Assembly: GCF_014645235.1 (NCBI RefSeq)
Contig: NZ_BMLM01000001.1
Span: forward strand, 1,955,635-2,019,634
Reading direction: 5' to 3'
Length of the DNA: 64,000 nucleotides
From: Agrococcus terreus
GTDB lineage: Bacteria > Actinomycetota > Actinomycetes > Actinomycetales > Microbacteriaceae
In this document: positions 16,692 to 24,865 of the stretch, piece by piece
Layout of the letters: each line of letters starts with the position of its first letter
How positions within the stretch are numbered: position 1 is the first letter of the stretch
The notes under the pieces: model-generated
The model's database searches: none
What the model saw: the letters and a program-made list of their open reading frames with translations, nothing else
Told to the model about the DNA's origin: nothing
Translations under genes and position numbers: made by a program

Positions 16692-17042
16692 TCAGCTCAG
16701 CCGCTCGACGGTGCAGGAGATGATGTGGCTGAGGTCCTTGCCCGTGGAGTGGGTGTACGCGACACCCGAGTCCGGCCACATGATGACGTCGCGCGCGCCG
16801 TCGCCGGAGCCGGCCTTGAGCACGAGCAGCGAGTAGTCGTTCGGCCACGTCAGCTCGGGCAGCGTGTAGCTGCTGACGCCGTCGGGCAGCTCCACCTTGG
16901 AGCAGTCGCCGTAGCCGAGCGCCTCCCAGTAGGCCTCCTGGTTCATGGCAGCCTTCTCCGGCGGCGCCGCCTGGGCTGGCGCGGCGACCGCGAGCACCGC
17001 GAACGCGGCGACGGCCGCGGCCGCGAGGACCTTCTTGTGCAT
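16692..17042 (-). CDS. Small secreted protein, function unknown
   Basis: 116 residues from the ATG at 17042, which follows AAGGAG. The first 26 residues (MHKKVLAAAAVAAFAVLAVAAPAQA) are a clear Sec signal peptide with an AQA cleavage site. The mature part of about 90 residues has two cysteines, in GYGDCSKVEL and ISCTVERLS, which could form one disulfide, and Trp/Tyr-rich beta-like stretches (SLLVLKAGSGDGARDVIMW). I do not recognise a named family. It is monocistronic, with its own terminator. Confidence 0.75.
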   Translation of the reverse strand: MHKKVLAAAAVAAFAVLAVAAPAQAAPPEKAAMNQEAYWEALGYGDCSKVELPDGVSSYTLPELTWPNDYSLLVLKAGSGDGARDVIMWPDSGVAYTHSTGKDLSHIISCTVERLS

Positions 17043-17192
17043 GATCACTCCTTGCTGGTGGTGCGCGGCGCGATCGTGCCGCGCGACCGGCCGTCCACCT
17101 CGTCGTGGCGCCCGATCGGCGCAAGCGTAACGTCGTTCTGAAACTGCTGGCGCAGGGCGGGCGCAGGGTTGCCGCAAGGGCGGCGCACACGA

Positions 17193-17220
17193 GAGCGGCC
17201 CGGGCTCCCCGGGGCCGCTC
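17193..17220. terminator. GC-rich hairpin
   Basis: GAGCGGCCCGGG and CCCGGGGCCGCTC pair with one bulged base around a CTC loop. It lies 30 nt downstream of the gene remnant at 17251. Confidence 0.4.
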
Positions 17221-17250
17221 GGTGTGCCGGCGATGCCGGCGGTGCGTCGG

Positions 17251-17415
17251 TCAGCGCGCGGTGCCGACGTACCGGTCGTCGATCCCCGTCGCCGTCGGCG
17301 TGCCGACGAGGGAACCGCTGCCGTGGACGCCGTCGTAGGCGCCCCACGCATCCACGATCCGCCAGGTCCCGGTGGAGTCGAGCTCCCCGAACCGAGCCGT
17401 CAGCCGCACGGCGAA
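17251..17415 (-). pseudogene. C-terminal remnant of a secreted beta-barrel-like protein
   Basis: Only the last 55 or so codons look coding: FAVRLTARFGELDSTGTWRI, then DAWGAYDGVHGSGSLVGTP and GIDDRYVG. The G-x-Y-x-G-x-x-G-x-G pattern after GTWRIVD resembles the C-terminal repeat of small actinobacterial secreted proteins (DUF3224-like). No start or N-terminal half exists upstream; that space is occupied by the divergent glyoxalase gene region. A deletion during insertion of the neighbour is the simplest explanation. Confidence 0.45.
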
Positions 17416-17526
17416 CCCGCCCCTCGGTCGCCGGCCAGAGGCGCAGGCTGGATCCTCCGCCGGGCCCGGCCGCTCGTGTGGGTGGTGCGAGGGATGGTGG
17501 CAGCACGGAACGCGAGGAGGACGACG

Positions 17527-17925
17527 ATGACCCATATGCACGGACTCACGACCATGGTGCTGACCGCCGACGACGTCGACGCGGCCGCCGCCTGGTACGC
17601 CGAGGCGCTCGGCACGGCGCCGTACTTCCGGCGCCCCGAGGACGGGCCGGCCGCGTACGTCGAGTTCCGCCTCGGTCCCGACGAGGACGAGCTCGGCATC
17701 ATGGACCGCTCGTACGCGCCTGGCGCGGGCGGCGCGGGGCCCTCGACCACCTACTGGCAGGTGGACGACGTCGCGGCCGCGGTCGACGAGCTGCTGTCGC
17801 GCGGCGCGACGCCGCACGAGCCGGTGACCGAGCGCGAAGCGGGCTTCAGCACGGGTTCCGTGGTCGATCCCTTCGGCAACGTGCTCGGGCTCATGCGCAG
17901 CCCGCACTGGGCCGAACGGCACTGA
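17527..17925 (+). CDS. VOC/glyoxalase-fold protein
   Basis: 132 residues. It opens with HGLTTMVLTADDVDAAAAWYAEALG, the usual first beta-alpha-beta of VOC proteins, and ends VVDPFGNVLGLMRSPHW, the second metal-ligand strand. GGAGG precedes the ATG by 7 nt. VOC proteins include glyoxalases, dioxygenases and antibiotic-binding proteins; nothing here selects one. The gene is transcribed alone, convergent to the photolyase. Confidence 0.85.
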   Translation: MTHMHGLTTMVLTADDVDAAAAWYAEALGTAPYFRRPEDGPAAYVEFRLGPDEDELGIMDRSYAPGAGGAGPSTTYWQVDDVAAAVDELLSRGATPHEPVTEREAGFSTGSVVDPFGNVLGLMRSPHWAERH

Positions 17926-17977
17926 CCGGGACGCACCCGGCGCCCGGGCGGCGCGCCGCGTCGGTCGCAGGGACCCG

Positions 17978-19420
17978 TCAGGCAGGCTCCCGGCGCGACC
18001 GCATCTGCGCGAGCGGGCGGGCGAGCCGGTGGTTGCCCTCGAGCACGGCCTCGTGGCGCTGTAGGAAGTCCCAGTAGCCGTCGGTCAACGCCGACTCCTT
18101 CGCCGCCTTCGGGCCCGACCACCAGCGGCCCATCCGCTGCAGGTAGGCGCCGCCCGAGACGTACGGCTTCGTCGCGACGATGCCGCCGTCGGCGTACTGG
18201 CTCATGCCGAAGACGTTCGGCACCATCACCCATTCGTACGCGTCGACGAAGAGCGAGAGGAACCAGCGGTTGACGCTCGCGGGCGCGTAGCCCTGCTGCA
18301 GGAACCAGTTGCCGAGCACCATGAGCCGCTCGATGTGGTGCGCGTAGCCGTGCTGGACGACCCGCTCGAGCACGACGCGGACAGGGATCGGCAGATCATC
18401 GGGCACGCCCTCCCCGGTGTACCACCAGGCCTCGAGCTCGCGCGTGAGCCCGAGCGCGTTCGCGTCCTGCAGCTCGGGATGCGCGCGGTACATGCCGCGC
18501 ATGTACTCGCGCCAGCCGATCACCTGCCGCAGGAACCCCTCGAGCGACGGCAGCGGCACATCGCCGGTCGCCTCGAGCACCGCGTCGACGACGTCCCACG
18601 GCGTCAGGAGGCCCGTGTTGAGCGCGGGCGTCAGCACGGAGTGGAACAGGAACGGCTCCTCGGCCGCCATCGCGTCCTCGTAGCGGCCGAAGTCGTGGAG
18701 GCGCTCGTCGACGAACGCCGCGAGCCAGCCCCGCGCATCCGCGTGCGTGACCGGCAGCCAGAAGTCGCGCGCGTCGCCCGGGTGATCGGGCCACCGCTCG
18801 CGCACCTCGTCGATCACCTCGCGCGTGATCTCGTCCGGCTCGATCGTCGGCAGGGGTGGGATGGCGATGCCGCCCTTCGGCAGCGGCTCGCGGTTGTCGT
18901 GGTCGTAGTTCCACTGCCCGCCCGCGGGGCCCTCCCCCTCCATGAGGATGCCGGTGCGCTGCCGCTGCCAGCGGTAGAAGTCCTCCATGCGGGCCTTCGG
19001 GTGGTCGCGGAACCAGGCGTCGAGCTCGGGCTCGGGCGTGACGAACGCGCGGTCGGCGTACTGCTTCGTCTGCACGTCGGCGCGCCCGGCGATCCGGTCG
19101 ATGCGGCGGTCGACGCCGCGATCGGCGGCGCGCATCCACGCGAGGCCCTCGGCGCCGTGCGCGTCGAGCAGGTGCGCGACGCCGTCGGCGAAGGAGCGGC
19201 CCTCGGTGTGCCGCACGTACCTGACCGTGCGGCCCTCGGCCTCGCGCGCGGCCGCCCAGTGCCGCATGGCCGAGAGCACGAGCACGACCTTGTGCTGGTG
19301 GTACGGCAGCCGGTCGAAGAGCGCCGCCGACTCCACGAGCAGCAGCTCGTCGATGTCGCCGTCGGCGAGCGCGGGATGCCGCTCGAGCAGCTGGGTGCCG
19401 AGGACGAGCGCGGCCCTCAC
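17978..19420 (-). CDS. Cryptochrome/photolyase of the PhrB (FeS-BCP) family without Fe-S cysteines
   Basis: 480 residues from the GTG at 19420. The family is shown by LVLGTQLLERHP and HKVVLVLSAMRHWAAA in the N-terminal antenna domain, then GGQWNYDHDNREPLPKG, FHSVLTPALNTGLLTPWDVV, QVIGWREYMRGMY and HHIERLMVLGNWFLQQGY, FVDAYEWVMVPNVFGMSQYADGG in the FAD domain. Relatives repair (6-4) photoproducts with light and hold a [4Fe-4S] cluster on four Cys. Here the MSDYC-x2-C ... ACPFN segment is replaced by QRMGRWWSGPKAAKESALTD (residues 428-447), and the upstream Cys site reads GVPDDLPIPV. The protein contains no cysteine at all. Its start overlaps the DUF2256 stop (GTGA). Confidence 0.9.
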   Translation of the reverse strand: MRAALVLGTQLLERHPALADGDIDELLLVESAALFDRLPYHQHKVVLVLSAMRHWAAAREAEGRTVRYVRHTEGRSFADGVAHLLDAHGAEGLAWMRAADRGVDRRIDRIAGRADVQTKQYADRAFVTPEPELDAWFRDHPKARMEDFYRWQRQRTGILMEGEGPAGGQWNYDHDNREPLPKGGIAIPPLPTIEPDEITREVIDEVRERWPDHPGDARDFWLPVTHADARGWLAAFVDERLHDFGRYEDAMAAEEPFLFHSVLTPALNTGLLTPWDVVDAVLEATGDVPLPSLEGFLRQVIGWREYMRGMYRAHPELQDANALGLTRELEAWWYTGEGVPDDLPIPVRVVLERVVQHGYAHHIERLMVLGNWFLQQGYAPASVNRWFLSLFVDAYEWVMVPNVFGMSQYADGGIVATKPYVSGGAYLQRMGRWWSGPKAAKESALTDGYWDFLQRHEAVLEGNHRLARPLAQMRSRREPA

Positions 19421-19599
19421 GACGCCCGCCGCTCGCGCCGTCGCTGCGCGGCGGCTGCCGAGCGGCACGCGCGCGAGCAGTAGCGCACCTCGTCCCACTG
19501 GTCGCGGCCCGCCCAGCGCTTGCGGTCCTGGAACGGACGCCCGCAGTGCTCGCAGGGCTTCTGCTCGCGTGTGGCCTGATGCTCGGTGCCGCGCGCCAT
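19417..19599 (-). CDS. DUF2256 small zinc-finger protein
   Basis: 60 residues. The DUF2256 pattern is complete: KPCEHCGRPFQDRKRWAGR, then WDEVRYCSRACR, giving four probable zinc ligands. DUF2256 genes are regular companions of PhrB-type photolyases and cryptochromes. Here the stop overlaps the photolyase start, so the two proteins are made together. GGAG lies 3 nt before the ATG. The function is unknown; an accessory or RNA-binding role has only been inferred from context. Confidence 0.88.
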   Translation of the reverse strand: MARGTEHQATREQKPCEHCGRPFQDRKRWAGRDQWDEVRYCSRACRSAAAAQRRRERRAS

Positions 19600-19648
19600 G
19601 CGCTCCAGTGTGCGCGGGGCGGCTGACAGCGCGTTGGGCGGGGCCTTC

Positions 19649-19710
19649 GTGGACCCCATCCTGCGCCGTAGACCCGAACCTTCGGGTCCACGGATCAGGA
19701 TCGGGTCCAC
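19649..19710. repeat. Nested double hairpin (cruciform-like)
   Basis: GTGGACCCCATCCTG (19649-19663) pairs with CAGGATCGGGTCCAC (19696-19710) at 14 of 15 positions. Inside it, CCGT/ACGG and GACCCGAA/TTCGGGTC (19671-19678 and 19681-19688) form a second perfect hairpin. The GGTCCAC/GTGGACC core occurs three times. It lies between the small membrane protein and DUF2256-photolyase genes on the minus strand, so it may terminate, attenuate or process that transcript. Confidence 0.7.
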
Positions 19711-19746
19711 GAGCGGCGCGGATGTCGCGCCGTGCAGGGCCGCGGC

Positions 19747-19953
19747 TCAGGCGGCGCGCTCGGCGCGGATGCGCCCGAGGCGCGCGACGCCGACCGCCAG
19801 CAGGACGACACCGACCGCCAGCATCGCGAAGTACGGGATCGATGAGCCCGTGGCGCCCTGCTCGTCCGCCGCGATGCCGGCGAGCGTGCCGCCGACCACC
19901 GCGGCCGCGCCGAGCAGCAGGCCGCCGACGACCAGCGCGATGCCGGCCTTCAT
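19747..19953 (-). CDS. Small two-helix membrane protein
   Basis: 68 residues with two hydrophobic helices, IALVVGGLLLGAAAVVGGTLAGI and YFAMLAVGVVLLAVGVARL, and a short positively charged C-terminus. The ATG overlaps the stop of the amidotransferase gene (ATGA), so translation is coupled. There is no recognised family. Confidence 0.7.
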   Translation of the reverse strand: MKAGIALVVGGLLLGAAAVVGGTLAGIAADEQGATGSSIPYFAMLAVGVVLLAVGVARLGRIRAERAA

Positions 19954-20714
19954 CGGCCCGCGTCCGCGAGCGCCAGCCGCTCGGCCACCGCGGCGCGCAG
20001 CAGCTCGAACGGCACCGAGCGGCGGTCGTCCCCGGCATCCGCGGATGCCGGCCGCGCGACCTCTGGGTGCCACTGCACGCCCAGCAGCCAACTGCCCTCG
20101 GTGGCGCGCACGGCCTCCACGAGCCCGTCGTCGCTGGTCGCGACGACCTCGAGCCCGCGGCCGAGGTCGCGCAGCCCCTGGTGGTGGGCGGAGGCGACCA
20201 CGGGCCGGTCGGTGCCGTAGGCGTCGGCGAGCGGGTCGCCCGGCGCGACCGCCACCTCGTGCCACGCGAACAGGCCCTCCTCCCCCGCGCCGTCGCCCGC
20301 GGCGATGCGGTGGGCGTCGTCGGTCGCGGCGAGGTCCTCGTGCAGCGTGCCGCCGAGCGCGACGTTCACCACCTGCAGGCCGCGGCAGACCGCGAGCACG
20401 GGCGCCTCGGCGGCGCGGGCGTGCTCGAGCACACGGAGGTCGAAGGCGTCCTGCTCGGGGTTCACGTCGTAGACGGGCGCGTCCTGGTCGCCGCCGTAGA
20501 GCGCCGGGTCGACGTCGCCGCCGCCGGGCAGCACGAAGCCGTCGAACCGGGCGAGGTCGGCGTCGTCGGGCCCGATCACCTCGACGGCCACGCCGTCGGC
20601 CTCGGTGAGCGCGACGATCGCCTGCAGCAGCCCGTCCGCGAGCGCCACGCGCGGGTCGGCGCCCTCGAGCGCGGAGAGGCGGGCGGGGATGCCGATGCGG
20701 GCGACAGCGGTCAC
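19950..20714 (-). CDS. Class I glutamine amidotransferase-like gamma-glutamyl hydrolase (PuuD-like)
   Basis: 254 residues from the GTG at 20714, which follows GAGGAG. The fold is shown by RIGIPARLS, FVLPGGGDVDPALYGG, the nucleophile elbow VLAVCRGLQVVNVALGGTL and the catalytic His-Glu in LGVQWHPEV. The PGGGDVDP motif is that of peptidase C26 enzymes acting on gamma-glutamyl-GABA or similar gamma-glutamyl amides. No polyamine genes are adjacent, so the substrate is uncertain. Confidence 0.88.
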   Translation of the reverse strand: MTAVARIGIPARLSALEGADPRVALADGLLQAIVALTEADGVAVEVIGPDDADLARFDGFVLPGGGDVDPALYGGDQDAPVYDVNPEQDAFDLRVLEHARAAEAPVLAVCRGLQVVNVALGGTLHEDLAATDDAHRIAAGDGAGEEGLFAWHEVAVAPGDPLADAYGTDRPVVASAHHQGLRDLGRGLEVVATSDDGLVEAVRATEGSWLLGVQWHPEVARPASADAGDDRRSVPFELLRAAVAERLALADAGR

Positions 20715-20820
20715 GGGACTCCTCGGGTGCTGGCGGACGGATGCTCCTGGATGCAACCTATGCGACGCGGGCGCCCCTCATCGCATCCGGCCACGCCGAT
20801 GCCTCGCAAGCTCGATTCCG

Positions 20821-20867
20821 GGTACCGATCTGCGGGTGCGCGGCCCGCCCGCCCGCAGATCGGTACC
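20821..20867. terminator. 16-bp perfect hairpin after the minus-strand membrane gene
   Basis: GGTACCGATCTGCGGG (20821-20836) and CCCGCAGATCGGTACC (20852-20867) are perfectly complementary, with a GC-rich 15-nt loop. It lies 27 nt beyond the stop of the gene ending at 20895. Confidence 0.6.
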
Positions 20868-20894
20868 TGCTTCGCAGGGCCGCGCGCCGCGACC

Positions 20895-21698
20895 TCAGCG
20901 GTCGGTGACCGGCGCCATCGTGTGGCCGAGCTCGCCGAGCCGGCTCCCGCGCGCCCGCCGCGCATCCGCGGCGTCGATCGCGCCCGTCTGCTCGAGCAGG
21001 TCGATCGCTGCCGCGCGGTCGGCGAGCATGGCCGCGCGCCGCGGCTCGGGCAGGCGCTCGACGCGGGCGAGCAGCGCAGCCCGGTGCTCGTCGACGTGCG
21101 CCGGCCGCGTGGCGCGCCGGTACGTCAGCGCGAGCACCCCGCCGCTCACCAGCAGATCGGCGACCATCGCCCAGCCCCAGACGCCCGATCCGTCCTCCGG
21201 CGGCGCGAGCCAGAGCACGATCACCAGGCCGAGGACGCCGAGCACCGTCGGCACGAACCGCACGAGCTGGGCGACGCGATCCTTCGAGCCGGCGCGCTCG
21301 CCGCGCAGCTCCGTGAGCAGCCACCAGAGCCCGAGCACGGCCGAGACCGCGGCGACGACGCCGAAGAGCTCCAGCGTGTCGAGCTCGTCGCGCCGCACGA
21401 GCGCGCCGAACAGGAGCGGCAGCCCCCAGACGATCGGCAGCGTCAACGATCCGATGATCGCCGCGAGCCGCGGGACGACGAGGATGCGGTCCACGACGGG
21501 GCTCGCCTCCCGCCGCTCGCTGCGCAGCCGCAGGGCGATCGCGCGAGGCGCGGCGCGCACCAGGTGGTCGCGGAGCCCGTGGTCGTCGCGGAACGACGCG
21601 GCTTCGATGCGCCACCAGTCGTGCGGCTCGAAGTCGACGATGCGGGCCGTGTACTCGGCCGCGCCCATGCTCGAGGGGATCAGGTCGCGCTGCTCCAT
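20895..21698 (-). CDS. Membrane protein of unknown function
   Basis: 267 residues from the ATG at 21698 (an ATG at 21668 is an alternative; neither has a strong RBS). A soluble N-terminal region of about 80 residues is followed by four hydrophobic helices (AAIIGSLTLPIVWGLPLLFGAL, LFGVVAAVSAVLGLWWLL, VPTVLGVLGLVIVLWLA, WAMVADLLVSGGVLALTY) and a charged helical C-terminus (LLARVERLPEPRRAAMLADRAAAIDLLEQTGAID). I recognise no family. Confidence 0.75.
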   Translation of the reverse strand: MEQRDLIPSSMGAAEYTARIVDFEPHDWWRIEAASFRDDHGLRDHLVRAAPRAIALRLRSERREASPVVDRILVVPRLAAIIGSLTLPIVWGLPLLFGALVRRDELDTLELFGVVAAVSAVLGLWWLLTELRGERAGSKDRVAQLVRFVPTVLGVLGLVIVLWLAPPEDGSGVWGWAMVADLLVSGGVLALTYRRATRPAHVDEHRAALLARVERLPEPRRAAMLADRAAAIDLLEQTGAIDAADARRARGSRLGELGHTMAPVTDR

Positions 21699-21745
21699 CA
21701 GGGCCGATCCTGCCACCGGCAGCCCGCGGACGTCCCGAGCACGGC

Positions 21746-23107
21746 TCAGATCGCGCGGCCGGGCGTCAGGATCCCCCGCGGGTCCAGCGCCGCCTTGATC
21801 GCGCGCTGCACGTCGAGCGCGGCCTCGTCGAGCTGCCAGGGCAGCTCGTGCCGCTTCACCGAGCCGATGCCGTGCTCGCCGCTGATGGTGCCGCCGAGCG
21901 AGAGCGCGAGCCGCGTGATGTCGTCGATGACGCGCTCGGCGGCGGCGATCTCGTCGGCCGACTCCCCCGCCTCGACCGTCGGATGCAGGTTGCCGTCGCC
22001 CGCGTGCGCGACGACCGCGACCCGGCGGCCGTGGGCGGCACCGATATCGTCGATGCCGCGGAACACGGCGGCGAGCTGCGAGATCGGGACGCCCACGTCG
22101 CACGAGACGCGGAGCCCCTTGGCGGTGAGCGCCGGGTTCGCGAGCCGCCGCGCCTCGAGCAGGTCGTCGCCCTCGGAGACGTGCCCGTCGGTGGCGCCGA
22201 GCGCGCGGCACAGCTCGAGGATCGACTCCGCCCGCTCGATCGCGCCCGGCCCTGCGGTCTGGCCGACGAGCAGCGCCGCGCCTTCGGCCGGCAGGCCGGT
22301 GGGCTGGAACGACTGGATGATCTCGACGCTGAGCGCGTCGAGCAGCTCGAGGACCTCGGGCTGCTCCGGCCCCGCGACGATCGCGGCCACGGCATCCGCC
22401 GCCTGCTCGATCGTGGGGAAGCTCGCGCGGAAGGTCGGTTGCGGCCCCTCGGGCACGGGCTTGAGCCGCACCGTGGCCTCGGTGATGACGCCGAGCGTGC
22501 CCTCCGAGCCGACGAAGAGGCTCGTGAGGTCGAGTCCGACCACGTCCTTGCGGGTGAGCGAGCCGGTGCGCATGACGCGCCCGTCGGCGAGCACGACCTC
22601 CAGGGCCATGACGGCGTCGGCGGTGACCCCGTGGGCGACGCAGCGCAGGCCTCCGGCGTTCGTGGCGATGTTGCCGCCGACTGTCGACCAGCGCGCGCTC
22701 GCCGGGTCCGGCGGGAAGAACAGCCCGTGCTCGCGGGCGGCGGCGTCGAGGTCGGCGGTGACGACGCCCGGCTCGACGACCGCGGTGCGGTTCGCGACGT
22801 CGATGTCCCGGATGCGGCGCATCGCATCGAGCGCGACGACGAGCCCGCCCTCGTAGGCGACCGCGCCGCCGGAGAGCCCGCTGCCGGCGCCGCGCACCGA
22901 GACGGGCACGCCGTGCTCGTGCGCCCACGCGAGCGCGGCGGACACGTGCGAGGTGCCGGTGGCACGCACGAGCCCCGCCGGCATGCCCTCGCTCGGCGCG
23001 CGGGAGCTGTCGTGGGCGTGCGCCGCCAGGACGGCGGGATCGGTGACGAGCGCGTCACCGACGCGGACGCGGAGGTCCTGAAGGAGGGCGGGGTCGACGG
23101 GTGCCAT
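21746..23107 (-). CDS. FAD-linked oxidase, glycolate/D-lactate dehydrogenase type (GlcD-like)
   Basis: 453 residues with AGGAAGG before the ATG at 23107. The PCMH FAD domain contains PVSVRGAGSGLSGGAVAYEGGLVV, VEPGVVTADL and STVGGNIATNAGGLRCVAHG. The C-terminal catalytic part has VVAHAGDGNLHP and GGTISGEHGIGSVKRHEL. These are the landmarks of glycolate oxidase GlcD and D-lactate dehydrogenases, which oxidise 2-hydroxyacids. GlcE and GlcF subunits are absent, so a single-subunit D-lactate or 2-hydroxyglutarate dehydrogenase is more likely than a glycolate oxidase. Confidence 0.92.
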   Translation of the reverse strand: MAPVDPALLQDLRVRVGDALVTDPAVLAAHAHDSSRAPSEGMPAGLVRATGTSHVSAALAWAHEHGVPVSVRGAGSGLSGGAVAYEGGLVVALDAMRRIRDIDVANRTAVVEPGVVTADLDAAAREHGLFFPPDPASARWSTVGGNIATNAGGLRCVAHGVTADAVMALEVVLADGRVMRTGSLTRKDVVGLDLTSLFVGSEGTLGVITEATVRLKPVPEGPQPTFRASFPTIEQAADAVAAIVAGPEQPEVLELLDALSVEIIQSFQPTGLPAEGAALLVGQTAGPGAIERAESILELCRALGATDGHVSEGDDLLEARRLANPALTAKGLRVSCDVGVPISQLAAVFRGIDDIGAAHGRRVAVVAHAGDGNLHPTVEAGESADEIAAAERVIDDITRLALSLGGTISGEHGIGSVKRHELPWQLDEAALDVQRAIKAALDPRGILTPGRAI

Positions 23108-23290
23108 GGGGCGACCTTCCTGAGCTGACGACATCGGCAGTCTCGGTCTCACCCGCGCGGGCTTCGCGTCCCTTTTCCGAACGCCAGCGGGCCGTGCCCG
23201 CCTGACGATCGCCACGATAGCCCAGGATGGGCGCCATCGGGATGGTCGATGGGCGTTGCTGTCCTGCGCCGCATCGGTGAGGATGACTCC

Positions 23291-23743
23291 ATGACGAGTG
23301 CCGCTCAGCCCCGGCCCGCCGCGCGCGCACGGCGACCGCGGCCGCGCGCGGCCCAGCGCTCGTCCCGCCTCGGCCTCCTCGTCGGCGGCCTGCTCGCCTG
23401 CTGGCTGCTCAGCGGCCCGAAGGGCAGCTCCGGCCGCGGCTTCGGCGAGGAGGGTGCCGAGGGCGGCTTCCATGCCGTCATCGTCGTGATGCCGGAGGTG
23501 CGGACCGCGGTGCTCCTGCTCGTGCTGCTCGGCTGGGCGACGGCGGTGTGGCACCACGACCGGTTCATGGGTGACCGGCTGTCGTCGGTCGTGCTGTCGG
23601 TGGCGTGGTGCACCGTCATCGCGTCGTTCGTCATCGCGCACGCGTCGCTCGGCATCGGCCTCTTCGCGTTCTCGGGCGACGATCTGCGCGACACGCCCCC
23701 GCAGGTGTTCTTCCCGCTGGAGCTGCAGGTCACGGAGTGGTGA
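23291..23743 (+). CDS. Small membrane protein, function unknown
   Basis: 150 residues from the ATG at 23291. The N-terminal 27 residues are Arg/Pro-rich, then come helices LGLLVGGLLACWLLSG, VRTAVLLLVLLGWATAVWH and VVLSVAWCTVIASFVIAHASLGIGLF. No known family. The last 14 nt overlap the 3' end of the convergent gene. Confidence 0.65.
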   Translation: MTSAAQPRPAARARRPRPRAAQRSSRLGLLVGGLLACWLLSGPKGSSGRGFGEEGAEGGFHAVIVVMPEVRTAVLLLVLLGWATAVWHHDRFMGDRLSSVVLSVAWCTVIASFVIAHASLGIGLFAFSGDDLRDTPPQVFFPLELQVTEW

Positions 23744-24317
23744 TGGCCGTCGCCGGCCGTCCGCGCCTCAACGACGCCGCAGCGTGCGCCTCACCAGGCA
23801 CGCCGGGACGCGCCTGTCGCACGAGCGCGTTGAGGCGCGCGACGAGGTGCTCCACCGGGCGGCGGAGGCCGGTGATCTGCGTGAACGCGACGCTCTCGCC
23901 GCTCGCCAGGTCGAGGCGGAGGTGGTGCAGGTCAGGGAGGCCCAGCGGACGAAGGTGGAACGCCTCCGAGACGTGGTCGCCTCCGAGCTCCCGCCCGATG
24001 CGGTCGATCTCGCGCAGCGGGATCGCCGTGCGGCGCCACAGCCCGATGAAGACGAGCTCGTCCGCGCGAGCCTCCACCCGAACGCACGCGGAGCGCACGA
24101 GGAACGTCGCCGCCGCGAGCAGCAGCGCGCCGCCCAGCGCTGCGACGGCGACCCCGAGGATGCTCTGGAGCGAGGTGCCGAAGCCCACTGCGACCGTGGC
24201 GATCGCACCCCACGTCAGCATCGCGATCGGGGCGAACCAGTTGCGCAGCCCCAGCCTTGATCCGCGGACGACGCTCGACGGCGCTACGCAGCTCGCGGAT
24301 ACCGGCGACGCGCTCAC
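23730..24317 (-). CDS. PH-like-domain membrane protein (YdbS/bPH type)
   Basis: About 195 residues from the GTG at 24317; the frame is open to 24398, so the start is uncertain and may have been altered at the island junction. Two helices (FAPIAMLTWGAIATVAVGFG and ILGVAVAALGGALLLAAATFLV) precede a soluble region, VRVEARADELVFIGLWRRTAIPL then REIDRIGRELGG, the beta pattern of bacterial PH domains. The role is unknown. Confidence 0.6.
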   Translation of the reverse strand: MSASPVSASCVAPSSVVRGSRLGLRNWFAPIAMLTWGAIATVAVGFGTSLQSILGVAVAALGGALLLAAATFLVRSACVRVEARADELVFIGLWRRTAIPLREIDRIGRELGGDHVSEAFHLRPLGLPDLHHLRLDLASGESVAFTQITGLRRPVEHLVARLNALVRQARPGVPGEAHAAASLRRGRPATAITTP

Positions 24318-24532
24318 TGCTCGAGCATGGCGCGGCTGCAGCCCGTCGCGCAACGAGAAGACGGCCCCCGCCCGCACCATGTGCGGAGCGGAGACCATCT
24401 CGTGGTCGACCTTGAGTACCTCTTGTCAAACAATTCAGCGACCCCCGTTACAGCGGACAAGGCTAGGCAGATCCTGGCAGCGGCGGAGGCCGGTGAAGCG
24501 CCGCCAGTAGCGCAGACCAGCCGGACCAGGCC
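24318..24532. other. Left junction of the lower-GC island, no convincing gene
   Basis: Base composition changes around 24400-24440, where CTTGTC and GACAAG form a short inverted repeat (about 24422-24462). A 78-codon frame from 24327 partly resembles an N-terminal extension of the next HTH protein in another frame (TADKARQILAAAEAGEA), so a frameshifted start is possible. No copy of the tRNA-Pro end is visible. Confidence 0.4.
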
Positions 24533-24865
24533 GTGGACCCGCGTATCGCCAGACGCCCGGTAGAGGTCGTCCGCCGCTACTCCAGCGGCGAGACGTCGAC
24601 GGCCCTGGCCGAAGACTTCAAAGTAGCGAAGTCAACCATCGTCCGGATCTTGCGAGAGAACAGCGTGGTCGTGCGTCGTCAACCACTGACCGGCAAGCAG
24701 GTGACCATGGCGAAGCGTCTCTGCGAATCCGGCCTGTCGCTCTCGGAGGTCGCGGACCAGATGTTCGTGAACCAGGAGACGATGCGCGTCGCCATCATCG
24801 GCGCCGATGTCGAACTGCGGCCGCCGAGCGGTGGGCGAACGGAGCCGAATGGAGAGCCCAAGTGA
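24533..24865 (+). CDS. Two-HTH DNA-binding protein, resolvase-HTH-like
   Basis: 110 residues from the GTG at 24533. It contains two helix-turn-helix units: VVRRYSSGETSTALAEDFKV followed by AKSTIVRILREN (residues 12-43), and AKRLCESGLSLSEVADQMFV followed by NQETMRVAI (residues 60-88). Such double-HTH proteins resemble the DNA-binding end of serine recombinases and occur widely in actinobacterial accessory DNA. It is the first gene of the lower-GC island. No catalytic recombinase domain is present, so regulatory binding is more likely than recombination. It is convergent to the next gene with no gap. Confidence 0.7.
   Translation: MDPRIARRPVEVVRRYSSGETSTALAEDFKVAKSTIVRILRENSVVVRRQPLTGKQVTMAKRLCESGLSLSEVADQMFVNQETMRVAIIGADVELRPPSGGRTEPNGEPK

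Noticed and set aside
24318..24532. Left attachment site matching the tRNA-Pro 3' end
   Set aside because: I searched the junction by eye for TCGGGCTGACAGGATTTGAAC and found no copy, so an att pair cannot be claimed. The tRNA also keeps its own terminator on the island side.
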